In this document: positions 44,607 to 52,473 of the stretch, piece by piece
Numbering within the stretch: the stretch's first letter is position 1
Layout: each line of letters begins with the position of its first letter
Assembly: GCA_964458655.1 (NCBI GenBank)
Contig: CAYWJT010000010.1
Span: forward strand, 1-57,089
DNA: 57,089 nt
Reading direction: 5' to 3'
Source: CAYWJT01 sp964458655
GTDB lineage: Bacteria; Acidobacteriota; Aminicenantia; Aminicenantales; Saccharicenantaceae
Made by a program: the position numbers and the translations under genes
The notes under the pieces: model-generated
Told to the model about the DNA's origin: nothing
The model's input: only the letters and a program-made list of their open reading frames with translations
Database searches by the model: none

Positions 44607-44634
44607 TTGAAATCGCCCGGGAATCGACTATGAT
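44607..44634 (+). promoter_or_regulatory. promoter of the vanZ-like gene
   Basis: TTGAAA (44607-44612), 16-nt spacer, TATGAT (44629-44634). Confidence 0.55.
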
Positions 44635-44667
44635 AGCTTTTTTCCGGTGGCTGAAGGGAGAGCCGGG

Positions 44668-45156
44668 TTGAAGAAATTCCTGAGATACTGGCTGCCGTCC
44701 GTCGTGTGGATGGCCATAATATTCCCGCTCGGCGGCAAGGGCCTGAAAAGCTACAGGCTATACCGCCTGTTCATGGGCGTCCTGCATACGTTTCTGCCCA
44801 GGGTCTCCTGGGAGCTGGCCCATACCGCGTACTCCCTGTTCCGCAAGAGCCTGCATTTCTTCGGCTACGCTCTGCTCGCCTGGCTGCTTTACCGCGCCTT
44901 CAGGGCGGGCGGGCCGCCGAACTGGAAAAGGGAATGGGCGCTCCGGGCGGGTGGCGTCGCCGTGCTCTACGGCTTCCTGGACGAGTTCCTGCAGGGCTTC
45001 ATCAGGTCCCGGAACGCCAGCCCCGTCGACTGGCTCATCGATTCGGCCGGCATAGCCGTCGCGCTTCTGGTCATCAGGGCCGTGACCCGGGCCCAGGACA
45101 AACCAGAGATCCCCAAGCCCGCTCCATCGGTAGAGAGCGCCGGCGGCCCGTCCTGA
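44668..45156 (+). CDS. VanZ-like membrane protein
   Basis: AGGGAG seven bases upstream points to TTG at 44668 (a GTG at 44647 is in frame but poorly placed). The protein begins KKFLRYWLPSVVWMAIIF and has four membrane helices. The VanZ-type motifs HFFGYALLAWLLYRA, ALRAGGVAVLYGFLDEFLQGFIRSRNASPVDWLIDSAGI are present (DEF.Q.F.P.R..s..D...N..G pattern). VanZ homologues are widespread, and only the vancomycin-cluster member is tied to teicoplanin resistance. No such cluster is here, so the role is unknown. Confidence 0.85.
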   Translation: MKKFLRYWLPSVVWMAIIFPLGGKGLKSYRLYRLFMGVLHTFLPRVSWELAHTAYSLFRKSLHFFGYALLAWLLYRAFRAGGPPNWKREWALRAGGVAVLYGFLDEFLQGFIRSRNASPVDWLIDSAGIAVALLVIRAVTRAQDKPEIPKPAPSVESAGGPS

Positions 45157-45372
45157 AAGCGCGTCGGCTCCTGATTCTCCTTTTGGCCGCATCGGTCCTG
45201 CGGCGCGGACTTGTCCCGTCGGACTCACAACGCTTCCGGAAGTGTTTTCGCCTGACGACGCGCTTTTATTACCGCTCCGACCGTCCACCCCGCGGCGGCC
45301 GAAAGCAGGCGTTTCGGACGCTGATGACCGGCGCTGTTTGCCCGCACCTCGGTGCCGGGGTCCAAAGACCGG

Positions 45373-45407
45373 CCCAGTCCCCTTCGGCGTCGACGCCTTG
45401 GACTGGG
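45373..45407. repeat. compound hairpin (REP-like)
   Basis: CCCAGTCC (45373-45380) pairs with GGACTGGG (45400-45407). Inside lies the perfect palindrome GGCGTCGACGCC (45386-45397). There is no T-tract, so it is not a classical terminator. Confidence 0.5.
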
Positions 45408-45491
45408 GACGCACAGACAGTCGGATGATTTGCATCTCGACGAGCCCGAGAAGACAGGCTGAATTGAAACGGCGGCCTGTGCGCCCGTGAT

Positions 45492-45520
45492 TTGGCGGCG
45501 GCGGGCGTATCTGGTAACAT
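45492..45520 (+). promoter_or_regulatory. promoter of the secreted unknown gene, nearly leaderless
   Basis: TTGGCG (45492-45497), 17-nt spacer, TAACAT (45515-45520). The ATG at 45530 lies nine bases after the -10. Confidence 0.5.
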
Positions 45521-45529
45521 TTAGGCGAC

Positions 45530-46117
45530 ATGGGCAAGATCCTCCGGCGCTCTTTGTGGCTGCTCATCGCGGCCTCGTGCCTGCTGCCTGGCGCCGCGGC
45601 CATGCAGGAAAAGAATTCGGAGGCCGCGCGCCTGTCCGCGGCGCTCAGGGTCGAGGAGCTTCTGGCCGGGATAGAGAAGCGGGCGTCCGAGCCCGGAAGG
45701 CGCGGGAGCGAGGCCGTCGTTAGCGAAGGGGACTTCAACGCCTTCATCGCCCGCCGCCTCGAGCAGGAGAAGGACAAGTACGTCAAGGGCCTGATGCTCA
45801 AGCTCAAGCCGCGCAACAAGGTCGAGGGACGGCTGGTCCTGGACCTGAGCTCCATTCCGGCGCTCAAGGGCCTGGCCGGGCTTCAGGAGGTGCTGTTCAA
45901 CGCCTCCTTCCAGACGAAAGAGGGCAAGATACGCATCAAGATGGAAAAGCTCATGGTGGGCATGCAGGAGCTTTCGCCGCTCTTCCTGGACGTGGTGATC
46001 GGGCTGGCTTCCAAGCTCGAAGGCTATGAGCCTGTCCGGCTGTCCGACTGGCATGACCTGCCGAAGGGCGTCAAAGGCCTGGAAAGTCGGTCGGGATGCC
46101 TGATCGTCCGCTATTGA
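45530..46117 (+). CDS. secreted protein of unknown function
   Basis: The N-terminus MGKILRRSLWLLIAASCLLPGAAAMQ is a signal peptide cleaved near AAA. The 170-residue mature part has a helical start and then SEGDFNAFIARRLEQEK. A beta-rich part follows (KGLMLKLKPRNKVEGRLVLDLSSIP and FNASFQTKEGKIRIKMEKLMV). Alternating strands of this kind recall lipid-binding or LmeA/DUF2993-like barrels, but I cannot confirm it. It lies 44 nt upstream of rsmD and may be cotranscribed with it. Confidence 0.6.
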   Translation: MGKILRRSLWLLIAASCLLPGAAAMQEKNSEAARLSAALRVEELLAGIEKRASEPGRRGSEAVVSEGDFNAFIARRLEQEKDKYVKGLMLKLKPRNKVEGRLVLDLSSIPALKGLAGLQEVLFNASFQTKEGKIRIKMEKLMVGMQELSPLFLDVVIGLASKLEGYEPVRLSDWHDLPKGVKGLESRSGCLIVRY

Positions 46118-46161
46118 CGGCGGCTGCGGGCAGGCCATATTAATAAGAGAAAGGCGGAGGA

Positions 46162-46818
46162 ATGATCCGGGTCATCAGCGGACTATACAAGGGCCAGAGG
46201 CTCAAGCGCGTGCCCGACCCGGCGGTCCGGCCCATGCAGGACAAACTGCGAGGGGCGCTGTTCAATATCCTGGGCGAGCGTGTCGCGGGCGGCACCGTCC
46301 TGGACGGCTTCGCCGGAACCGGCTCGATCGGCATCGAGGCCCTGAGCCGGGGAGCGGCCCGGGTCGTCTTCGTGGACGAGTTCTATCCGGCCGTCAAGGT
46401 CATCAGGGAGAACCTGGCCCGTTGCGGGGCCGAGTCCAGGGCCGTGGTCATGCACCGCGAATTCAACCGGGCCGTGATCGAGCTGGCCGGAAAGAAAGTG
46501 GGCTTCGACCTCATCTTCCTGGACCCGCCTTACAGGTTGCTCGAAACCAGGAACCCCCTCAAGGTGGTCAGGAAACGAGGCATCCTCAAGCCCGGCGGCC
46601 TTCTGGTCATGCGGCATTTCGACAAGGTCAATCCCAGCGAGGACGATTTCCCGCTTGTCCGGCGTGTCCGGATGGGAGATGATATCCTTTCTTTTTATGC
46701 GCTCCCGGCCGAAGAGGCTGAGGGTCGGGCCGACAGCAAGCGCCGCCCGGGGCGGAGGGCCCGGCGCGAGGCCGCGGCCGCGGACGGACCGGTAACGGCG
46801 GGCAAAGGCAGGACATGA
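46162..46818 (+). CDS. rsmD: 16S rRNA (guanine966-N2)-methyltransferase RsmD
   Basis: The start MIRVISGLYKGQRLKRVPDPAVRPMQDKLRGALFNIL is the RsmD N-terminal clamp. A SAM-binding motif (VLDGFAGTGSIGIEALSRGA) and the catalytic DPPY (FLDPPYR) follow. It methylates G966 of 16S rRNA during small-subunit assembly. The last 30 residues are an unusual Arg/Lys/Ala-rich tail. GGAGGA precedes the ATG. Its stop overlaps the next gene by 4 nt. Confidence 0.93.
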   Translation: MIRVISGLYKGQRLKRVPDPAVRPMQDKLRGALFNILGERVAGGTVLDGFAGTGSIGIEALSRGAARVVFVDEFYPAVKVIRENLARCGAESRAVVMHREFNRAVIELAGKKVGFDLIFLDPPYRLLETRNPLKVVRKRGILKPGGLLVMRHFDKVNPSEDDFPLVRRVRMGDDILSFYALPAEEAEGRADSKRRPGRRARREAAAADGPVTAGKGRT

Positions 46819-47699
46819 AGAGACCGCGGGAAAAGGACGTTTTTTTCGGCTCCGGCGAGCCGCTCGTCGATGAAAATGAGATCTACTCCCAACTGGCCGT
46901 CAACAAGGGCAGCCTGCTCTTTCTCGGCCGCTATTCCCTGAACGAGGTCATGGCGGTCCTGGCCAAGAAGAGCTTCCTCAAGGAAGCCCGCAAGCGTTTC
47001 CTCTGGCCGCTCGAGTTCGAGCTGGACACGAGCGGCCACCCTTCGCAGCGGCTGAGGATCTTCCTCAAGCCCGCCGGGCCGGAAAACCTGATCGTCGACC
47101 TCAAGGTCAAGGAGATGCCTTTCGCGCCCGCCCGGCCGCCGGCCGGACTGCCGCCTTTCCCTGCCCAGAACGGGTTGGCCCTGGAGTGGCTGACCATCCA
47201 GAACCCGCTTGCCAAGTTCACGGGCGGTCAGGTCCCGCTGCCGGGTCAGGTAAGACCCGGCCTGGGCATCCGCAAGAAGATCATGGAGCTGTTCGTCTAC
47301 TTGGCCCGGCTGATGCGCAAGGACTGCCTCCTGGCTTTCCCCGCTTACTATCACAACGCCGTGCTTTTCTCCCGCTATTTCAGGTTCTGGAACCCGTACA
47401 AGGAAGCCGAGGTCCTGGCCATCAGGCGTCAGTTCGTCCGGATGCCGTTCAAGGAGCTGGCCTGGGTCATCCACTTGAACTGCCTCAGACGGGCCGACGG
47501 TTCGGTCTATGAATGGAAGGCGGAAGAGCAGCTTTTCCCCCTGACGAGGGGGCTCAAGGATTATTTCGACTCCAGGCCCTACCGTGAGGCCCTAAGGGCC
47601 GAGGCCAGGCGCCTCGATTTCACGGTCGACCGGGAAGCCTTCGAAAGGAAGAAACGCGACCTGCCTTTCCTTTGCGGCGGCCAAGCCGATTTGCTATAA
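46815..47699 (+). CDS. unknown protein coupled to rsmD, weakly acetyltransferase-like
   Basis: The 294-residue soluble protein starts in the rsmD stop codon (ATGA) and ends with the rpmE promoter inside its last codons. I do not recognise a family. The stretch RPGLGIRKKIMELFVYLARLMRKDCLLAFPAYYHNAVLFSRYFRFWNP resembles the acetyl-CoA loop and helix of GNAT enzymes (RxxGxG...A..Y...GF). This is only a hint. The position between rRNA methylation and ribosomal/termination genes suggests a role in translation or in protein modification. Confidence 0.6.
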   Translation: MKRPREKDVFFGSGEPLVDENEIYSQLAVNKGSLLFLGRYSLNEVMAVLAKKSFLKEARKRFLWPLEFELDTSGHPSQRLRIFLKPAGPENLIVDLKVKEMPFAPARPPAGLPPFPAQNGLALEWLTIQNPLAKFTGGQVPLPGQVRPGLGIRKKIMELFVYLARLMRKDCLLAFPAYYHNAVLFSRYFRFWNPYKEAEVLAIRRQFVRMPFKELAWVIHLNCLRRADGSVYEWKAEEQLFPLTRGLKDYFDSRPYREALRAEARRLDFTVDREAFERKKRDLPFLCGGQADLL

Positions 47700-47700
47700 T
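47672..47700 (+). promoter_or_regulatory. promoter of rpmE-prfA-prmC
   Basis: TTGCGG (47672-47677), 17-nt spacer, perfect TATAAT (47695-47700), inside the 3' end of the upstream gene. Confidence 0.6.
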
Positions 47701-47721
47701 GGACTTCCCAAGGAGAGATCC

Positions 47722-47937
47722 ATGAAAGAAGACATCCATCCCCAGTACCAGGAGTGCACCGTCATCTGCGCCTGCGGCAACACCTTCAAGACCAGGTCCA
47801 CCAAGAAGGAGATCAGGGTGGAGATCTGCTCCCAGTGCCATCCTTTCTTCACCGGCAAACAGAAGCTCGTCGACAGCGCCGGACGGGTTGAGAAGTTCAG
47901 GAAGAAATACGGCAATGCCAAAAAACCGTCCCGATGA
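47722..47937 (+). CDS. rpmE: 50S ribosomal protein L31, zinc-binding form
   Basis: The 71-residue protein MKEDIHPQYQECTVICACGNTF has the zinc cysteines Cys16 and Cys18 and the CSQCHPF pair (Cys36, Cys39). This is the C+ form used in zinc sufficiency. AAGGAGAG lies upstream. Its stop overlaps the prfA start (ATGA), the common rpmE-prfA arrangement. Confidence 0.97.
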   Translation: MKEDIHPQYQECTVICACGNTFKTRSTKKEIRVEICSQCHPFFTGKQKLVDSAGRVEKFRKKYGNAKKPSR

Positions 47938-49034
47938 TCCCCGAACTCCAGGCCATCCAGGAAAAATACAATAAGCTCACCCAGGCCCTGTCCGACCCTT
48001 CCATAGCGCTCGCCCCGCAGAAACTCCGGGAGGTCTCCCGGGAGCGGGCCGAGCTCGAGCCCATAGTCAGGAAATACGAGGAATACCGGAGGATCGCCGG
48101 GGACCTGGCCGAAGCCCGCCGCTTGCTCGAAGACCCCGCCACCGAGCCGGAGCTTCGCCGTCTGGCCCAGAGCGAAGTGGAGGAGCTCGAGGCGCGGGAA
48201 CGGGAGGCGGCGGCCGGGCTCCGTCTGATGCTCGTCCCGCGGGACCCCAACGACGAGAAGAACGTCATCCTGGAGGTCAGGGCGGGCGCGGGCGGCGACG
48301 AAGCCTCGCTCTTCGCCCAGGACCTGTTCCGCATGTACGCCCGCTTCGCGGAGAAGAAGGGCTGGAAGTTCGAGGTCATGGATGTCAGCCTGTCGCCCAT
48401 CGGCGGAGTCAAGGAAGCCGTGGCCGGCATCAAGGGCAAGAGCGTCTTCTCTTCCCTGAAGTACGAGAGCGGCGTGCACCGGGTCCAGCGCGTGCCGAAG
48501 ACCGAGGCCTCGGGCCGCATCCATACCTCGACCGCGACCGTGGCCGTCCTGCCCGAAGCCGACGAAGTCGACGTCAGCATCGACCCCAAGGACCTCAAGA
48601 TCGAGGCCTTCGGCTCGTCCGGCCCAGGCGGCCAGAACGTCAACCGCAACTACACGGCCATCAGGGTGACGCACCTGCCGACGGGGATGGTCGTCTCCTG
48701 CCAGGACGAGAAATCCCAGCACAGGAACAAGGAGAAGGCCCTGCGTGTGCTCCGGGCCAGGCTGCTCGACATAGCCCGTCAGGAGCAGCACGCCCGCATC
48801 GCCCGCGACAGGCGCTCCCAGGTCGGCACCGGCGAAAGAAGCGAGAAGATACGGACCTACAATTTCCCCCAGTCCAGGGTAACCGACCACCGACTGAACG
48901 AGAGTTTCCATAACATCGAAGCCGTACTTGACGGTGAGCTCGATGAGATCATCGAGAAACTCGTCCTGCAGGCCCAGGCCCGCGCCCTGGCCGAAAGCGA
49001 GCGGAAGCGTGCCGGAAACGGGCCGGCCGTCTGA
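47934..49034 (+). CDS. prfA: peptide chain release factor 1
   Basis: The GGQ motif is at 232-234 (GSSGPGGQNVNRNYTAIRV). The stop-codon recognition tripeptide is PKT (188-190, RVQRVPKTEASGRIHTST). The P-x-T form marks RF1, which reads UAA and UAG, rather than RF2 (SPF). Length 366 residues, close to the usual 360. The ATG overlaps the rpmE stop. The 3' end overlaps prmC by 26 nt. Confidence 0.97.
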   Translation: MIPELQAIQEKYNKLTQALSDPSIALAPQKLREVSRERAELEPIVRKYEEYRRIAGDLAEARRLLEDPATEPELRRLAQSEVEELEAREREAAAGLRLMLVPRDPNDEKNVILEVRAGAGGDEASLFAQDLFRMYARFAEKKGWKFEVMDVSLSPIGGVKEAVAGIKGKSVFSSLKYESGVHRVQRVPKTEASGRIHTSTATVAVLPEADEVDVSIDPKDLKIEAFGSSGPGGQNVNRNYTAIRVTHLPTGMVVSCQDEKSQHRNKEKALRVLRARLLDIARQEQHARIARDRRSQVGTGERSEKIRTYNFPQSRVTDHRLNESFHNIEAVLDGELDEIIEKLVLQAQARALAESERKRAGNGPAV

Positions 49035-49872
49035 GAGAACCCTGAGCGACCTGCTGCGCGAGGGCGCCGCCGCCCTCGGGAGCAGTCCCAGCCCCGCCCT
49101 TGAGGCCAAGGTCCTGCTGCTCAAAGCGGCCCGACTGAGCGAGGAAGAGTTCTTCAGGGCGCCCTCGGCTCCCGCGTCGAAGCGGGTGGAGGCCGATTTC
49201 CGCCGTCTGCTCGGAAGGCGACTGGCGGGCGTGCCGATAGCCTATATAACGGGCGAGAAGGAATTCTGGTCCCTGAAGCTTCGCGTGGCGCGTTCGGTCC
49301 TGATCCCGCGGCCCGAGACCGAGGTCCTGGTGGAAAAGGTCCTGGAGCTCGCCCGCCGCGACGGCGAGCTCATCCTCGACGTCGGCACAGGCAGCGGCAA
49401 CCTGGCCGTGGCCCTGGCCAAGGAGATGCCCAGGTCCACGGTCTACGCCGTCGACGTCTCGCTCCGGGCCCTCAAGGTGGCTCGGAGCAACGCCCTCCGC
49501 CACAGGCTCGGGAACATCGTCTTCGTCCGCAGCGACCTGTTCTCGGCTTTCAGGGGCCGCGGGCTGAAGTTCGATTTCATCGTCTCCAACCCGCCCTACG
49601 TGGCGCGCGGGGAATGGGAGGAGCTGCCGGAGGAGATACGGGCGCACGAGCCGCGGCGCGCCCTCCTAGCCGGCCTGTCGGGCCTCGAGGTGATAGAGAG
49701 GCTGGTCAGAAGGTCCCGGTTTTTCTTGAAGCCCGGCGGCTATCTGATTTTCGAGATCGGCGACGGGCAGAGGGACAGGGTCCTCGAGCTTTTCGACGGC
49801 CGCTGGCGGGAGATCGAAACGGCCTGGGACCTGGCCGGCCGGGCCAGGGTCATAACCGCCCGCAGGGCCTGA
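49009..49872 (+). CDS. prmC: release factor glutamine methyltransferase
   Basis: The conserved IPRPETE (99-105), SAM loop LDVGTGSG and catalytic NPPY (194-197) identify PrmC. It methylates the glutamine of the GGQ motif of RF1 and RF2. The GTG at 49009 with GGAAG upstream gives 287 residues and a 26-nt overlap with prfA, whose product is its substrate. The longer frame back to 48928 runs through prfA and is not used. The gene ends nine bases from the convergent HD-GYP gene. Confidence 0.95.
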   Translation: MPETGRPSERTLSDLLREGAAALGSSPSPALEAKVLLLKAARLSEEEFFRAPSAPASKRVEADFRRLLGRRLAGVPIAYITGEKEFWSLKLRVARSVLIPRPETEVLVEKVLELARRDGELILDVGTGSGNLAVALAKEMPRSTVYAVDVSLRALKVARSNALRHRLGNIVFVRSDLFSAFRGRGLKFDFIVSNPPYVARGEWEELPEEIRAHEPRRALLAGLSGLEVIERLVRRSRFFLKPGGYLIFEIGDGQRDRVLELFDGRWREIETAWDLAGRARVITARRA

Positions 49873-49881
49873 CGACGCCGC

Positions 49882-50979
49882 CTATTTACGGTTCCGGACG
49901 GACTCCATATTGGCGAACTCCGGCAGCAGCCGGGTGGTTTCGTAACGGATCCTCTCCCAGACGTCCAGCCCCAACTTCAGGAAGGCCTGGACCACGTCCG
50001 GGTCGAACTGGCCGCCAGAGTTGCGCAGGATCTCCTTCTTGGCCGTCTCGAAGTTGCGCTGGGGCCGGTAAGGCCGCGGGGAAGTGATGGCGTCCAGTGT
50101 GTCGGCCAGGGCGAAGATGCGGGCCTCGACGGGGATCTCGCCGTTCTTGAGGCCTTGGGGATAGCCCGTGCCGTCGAATCTTTCGTGATGGCAGAGGATG
50201 ATGTTGCCGACCTCTTTGACCAGGTTGACGTCCTTGATCAGGCCGTAGCCCAGGACGGGGTGCTTGCGGACGACTTCCCATTCCTTGGCCGTCAGCGGGC
50301 CCGGCTTGTTGAGGATGGCGTCGGGGATGGCGATCTTGCCCGTGTCGTGCAGCAGGGCACCCTTCCTGATGTTGTCGAGCGTCGTGCCGTCCTTGATGCC
50401 GAAGCATTCGGCCAGGACGCGGCAATAGCGGGCCACGGTCTTGGAATGTCCGTAGGTCTCGACGTCCCGGAGGTCGAGCGCGGTCATGAAGTTCTCGATG
50501 GTGCCCTCGAAGGCCTGCTCCAGCTCGGCGAACTTCCTGGACTCGGCCGAGACCTCCTCCAGGAGCAGGCGTATCTTCTTCTTCTGGGCCTCCAGGTTGT
50601 GCTTGAGCACGACCTTGTCGACCTCGGACCTGACGGCGGTGTAGAGCGCGGCCGGCCTGTCCTCGTAGGCGATCTGGTCGATGATGCCGGAGGCGACCAG
50701 GGGCATGAGGTCGGCCCTGGCCCCGGCCCTGAGAAAAGCGATCACGGAAGGCGAGCCACGGCCGGCCTTCATGGCCCTCAGCCTGGTGATGACCGGGTTC
50801 CTGTCGTCTTCGACCGGGACGACCAGCACGGCGCTGCCGTTGCACAGGCCCGGCGGCAGACCCTCGGCCGGCAGCGCCGGCATGGGCTCGGCCTCGACGC
50901 CGTATTCCCGCAGTATTTCGACCGCGGTCCTGACCGGTCTCTCTTTATCGCCGATCACGACTACGCGCATGCTGGGCAT
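49882..50979 (-). CDS. HD-GYP domain protein with receiver-like N-terminus
   Basis: From the ATG at 50979 the protein has 365 residues. The first 120 residues resemble a divergent receiver (MRVVVIGDKERPVRTAVEILREYGVEAEP) without a clear phosphoacceptor Asp. A coiled segment leads to an HD-GYP domain. It has HDTGK, HPVLGYGLI, the HHERFDGTGYP motif with GYP, and LADTLDAITSPRPYRPQR. All metal-binding residues appear intact, so it probably hydrolyses cyclic di-GMP. GGAGGA is upstream. A GGDEF cyclase lies 1.5 kb away. Confidence 0.88.
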   Translation of the reverse strand: MPSMRVVVIGDKERPVRTAVEILREYGVEAEPMPALPAEGLPPGLCNGSAVLVVPVEDDRNPVITRLRAMKAGRGSPSVIAFLRAGARADLMPLVASGIIDQIAYEDRPAALYTAVRSEVDKVVLKHNLEAQKKKIRLLLEEVSAESRKFAELEQAFEGTIENFMTALDLRDVETYGHSKTVARYCRVLAECFGIKDGTTLDNIRKGALLHDTGKIAIPDAILNKPGPLTAKEWEVVRKHPVLGYGLIKDVNLVKEVGNIILCHHERFDGTGYPQGLKNGEIPVEARIFALADTLDAITSPRPYRPQRNFETAKKEILRNSGGQFDPDVVQAFLKLGLDVWERIRYETTRLLPEFANMESVRNRK

Positions 50980-51022
50980 CTGGCCTCGGCTCCTCCCTGA
51001 AAGCCTCGCGGATATCATGTTC

Positions 51023-51051
51023 CTTATACAATTTTTCCTTGGGCAATTCAA
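51023..51051 (-). promoter_or_regulatory. promoter of the HD-GYP gene
   Basis: Minus strand TTGAAT (51046-51051), 17-nt spacer, TATAAG (51023-51028); leader of about 37 nt. Confidence 0.6.
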
Positions 51052-51087
51052 GCGCGCGCTGCGATAAAGGCTTATGTCCGCGCCCAC

Positions 51088-51107
51088 ACTGTTCGTCATG
51101 GAGCCGA
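51088..51107 (+). promoter_or_regulatory. 20-bp element upstream of the coiled-coil gene promoter
   Basis: ACTGTTCGTCATGGAGCCGA, seven bases before the -35 box. It differs at one base from the element at 31764-31783, which has the same distance to its -35. Confidence 0.45.
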
Positions 51108-51114
51108 TTCTTCC

Positions 51115-51144
51115 TTGACAACCGCACGAGGGATTGATGATAAT
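51115..51144 (+). promoter_or_regulatory. promoter of the coiled-coil gene
   Basis: TTGACA (51115-51120), 18-nt spacer, GATAAT (51139-51144). The -35 covers the first codon of the longest frame, which moves the start to 51169. Confidence 0.6.
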
Positions 51145-51168
51145 AGCGCGCAAGAGGCTGAGGACAAG

Positions 51169-52464
51169 ATGGCTGAGGAAGCGGGACGCGCGGCGAAGAG
51201 CGCCGCCGAATCACTGAAAGAGGTCGAGTCCGAGCTCGAGCTTCTTCTCAAGCGCAGGGTCGGCGAGATCGAGCAGGAGCTCGAGGCCCGCATCCTGAAG
51301 GAAAAAGAGGCCGCCCGCATCAGGAAAGAGGAGATAGAGCGCGAATTCCAGTCGGAGCGGCAGGCCCTGTCCGAGTTCCGGCTGATGGTCCGCGAGGCGG
51401 AGGAGGAGAGAGGGGCCTGTCTCGAGGAGATCCGGGAGCGTCTCAAAAAGGTCCTTCATTTCCAGGCCGAGATAGAGAGCCTGACGCGCTCCACGGTGGA
51501 CGAGATCAGGAAGCTGAACGAAGCCCAGAAGAAGCTCGAGGAGCTTCGAGAGAGAACGGCCGAGAAGGCCGCCTTCCTGAAGAAGGACCTCCGGGAGAGG
51601 TTCGGCATTGTGGCCGAGATCCTGGAGGAGCGGGAGATCCCGGTCGAGATCGACCTGGACCGCGAGATCGAGAGGCTGCGCAGGATAAAGGAGCTGCTGT
51701 CGGCGGGTTCGTCCGGTCTGGGTCAAGGCATGGATGCAGCCTCCCTGGCGCGCCTCGAACAGGAGGCGGGTCTCGGCCCCGGCTTGTTCGACGACCTGCC
51801 TCAACCGGAGGAAAACGGCGGGGAGACGAAGGCGGTTGGACCTTCTCCGTCCTTGGCTTCCGGGGAAGCGGGAAGGGAGCGGCCTTCGGTGCCTCCCGGG
51901 AACAGCGAGCCCGACCCCGAAGTTCCCGTCGAAGGCGGCCGCGATACCGGCCCGGTTTTGTCGACAGGAACGGAAGCGGACCTCGACCGGACGCTCGAGC
52001 CCTGGCACCGGGTCGAGATAACCGACGGCGGGGCGGAAGTCGATTATTACCAGAAAGAGTCCGTGGCCGTCGTCGACGTCGTCAGGGTCTTCGAAGAGAT
52101 TGGGTCGATCGTCAGGCAGAGTCGGGACCAGGTCATGAAGCTCGACCGCACCGAGTCGCCGAGGGAGCATTTCTTCCTGAAGCAGGAGCTCATCCACAGC
52201 CAGGAGCTCGTCCGGGGACTGGTCTTCGCCATAGTCAAGAACTGCGAGAAGGGCGACTGGTCGCTGCCGCGGATCTCGTCGGATATCGCGAGCGAGAGGT
52301 TCATGCGCGGGCTCCTAGAAAGGTTGAGCATCGAGAACTGGACCGTGCCCGGCGAGTTCCTGAACTTCGAAAAGAGAATAGAGCAGACCCGGCAGGCGCT
52401 CCTGGAGAGGATAAAGACCAGGCCGCTCTACCTGGCTTCGCTTCAGCAGGAGATTGGCGCCTGA
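51169..52464 (+). CDS. soluble coiled-coil protein of unknown function
   Basis: The ATG at 51169 has GAGG five bases upstream and lies downstream of the promoter. The protein has 431 residues. Residues about 5-190 form long coiled coils rich in Glu, Arg, Lys and Leu. A Pro/Gly/Ser-rich linker (about 215-285) follows. The C-terminal 150 residues form a compact helical domain (YYQKESVAVVDVVRVFEEIGSIVRQSRDQVMKLDRTESPREHFFLKQELIHSQELVRGLVFAIVKNCEKG). I do not recognise the family. It lies between an HD-GYP and a GGDEF gene, so a link with cyclic di-GMP is possible but unproven. Confidence 0.65.
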   Translation: MAEEAGRAAKSAAESLKEVESELELLLKRRVGEIEQELEARILKEKEAARIRKEEIEREFQSERQALSEFRLMVREAEEERGACLEEIRERLKKVLHFQAEIESLTRSTVDEIRKLNEAQKKLEELRERTAEKAAFLKKDLRERFGIVAEILEEREIPVEIDLDREIERLRRIKELLSAGSSGLGQGMDAASLARLEQEAGLGPGLFDDLPQPEENGGETKAVGPSPSLASGEAGRERPSVPPGNSEPDPEVPVEGGRDTGPVLSTGTEADLDRTLEPWHRVEITDGGAEVDYYQKESVAVVDVVRVFEEIGSIVRQSRDQVMKLDRTESPREHFFLKQELIHSQELVRGLVFAIVKNCEKGDWSLPRISSDIASERFMRGLLERLSIENWTVPGEFLNFEKRIEQTRQALLERIKTRPLYLASLQQEIGA

Positions 52465-52473
52465 AGCGCGGAC

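Larger units (their letters stand above)
44124..44667. other. intergenic region, 544 nt
   Basis: This is the divergent spacer between thiC and the vanZ-like gene. It holds the thiC promoter, the palindrome/direct-repeat element at 44185-44264, a GGGACAGG-type repeat at 44412-44475 and the vanZ-like promoter. No coding region or known riboswitch is recognised. Confidence 0.5.
45157..45529. other. intergenic region, 373 nt
   Basis: No gene is supported. It contains the compound hairpin at 45373-45407 and the promoter at 45492-45520. Confidence 0.5.

Noticed and set aside
44668..45156. Vancomycin/teicoplanin resistance function for the VanZ-like gene
   Set aside because: No vanA/H/X/R/S homologue is nearby and VanZ homologues are common in genomes without resistance clusters.
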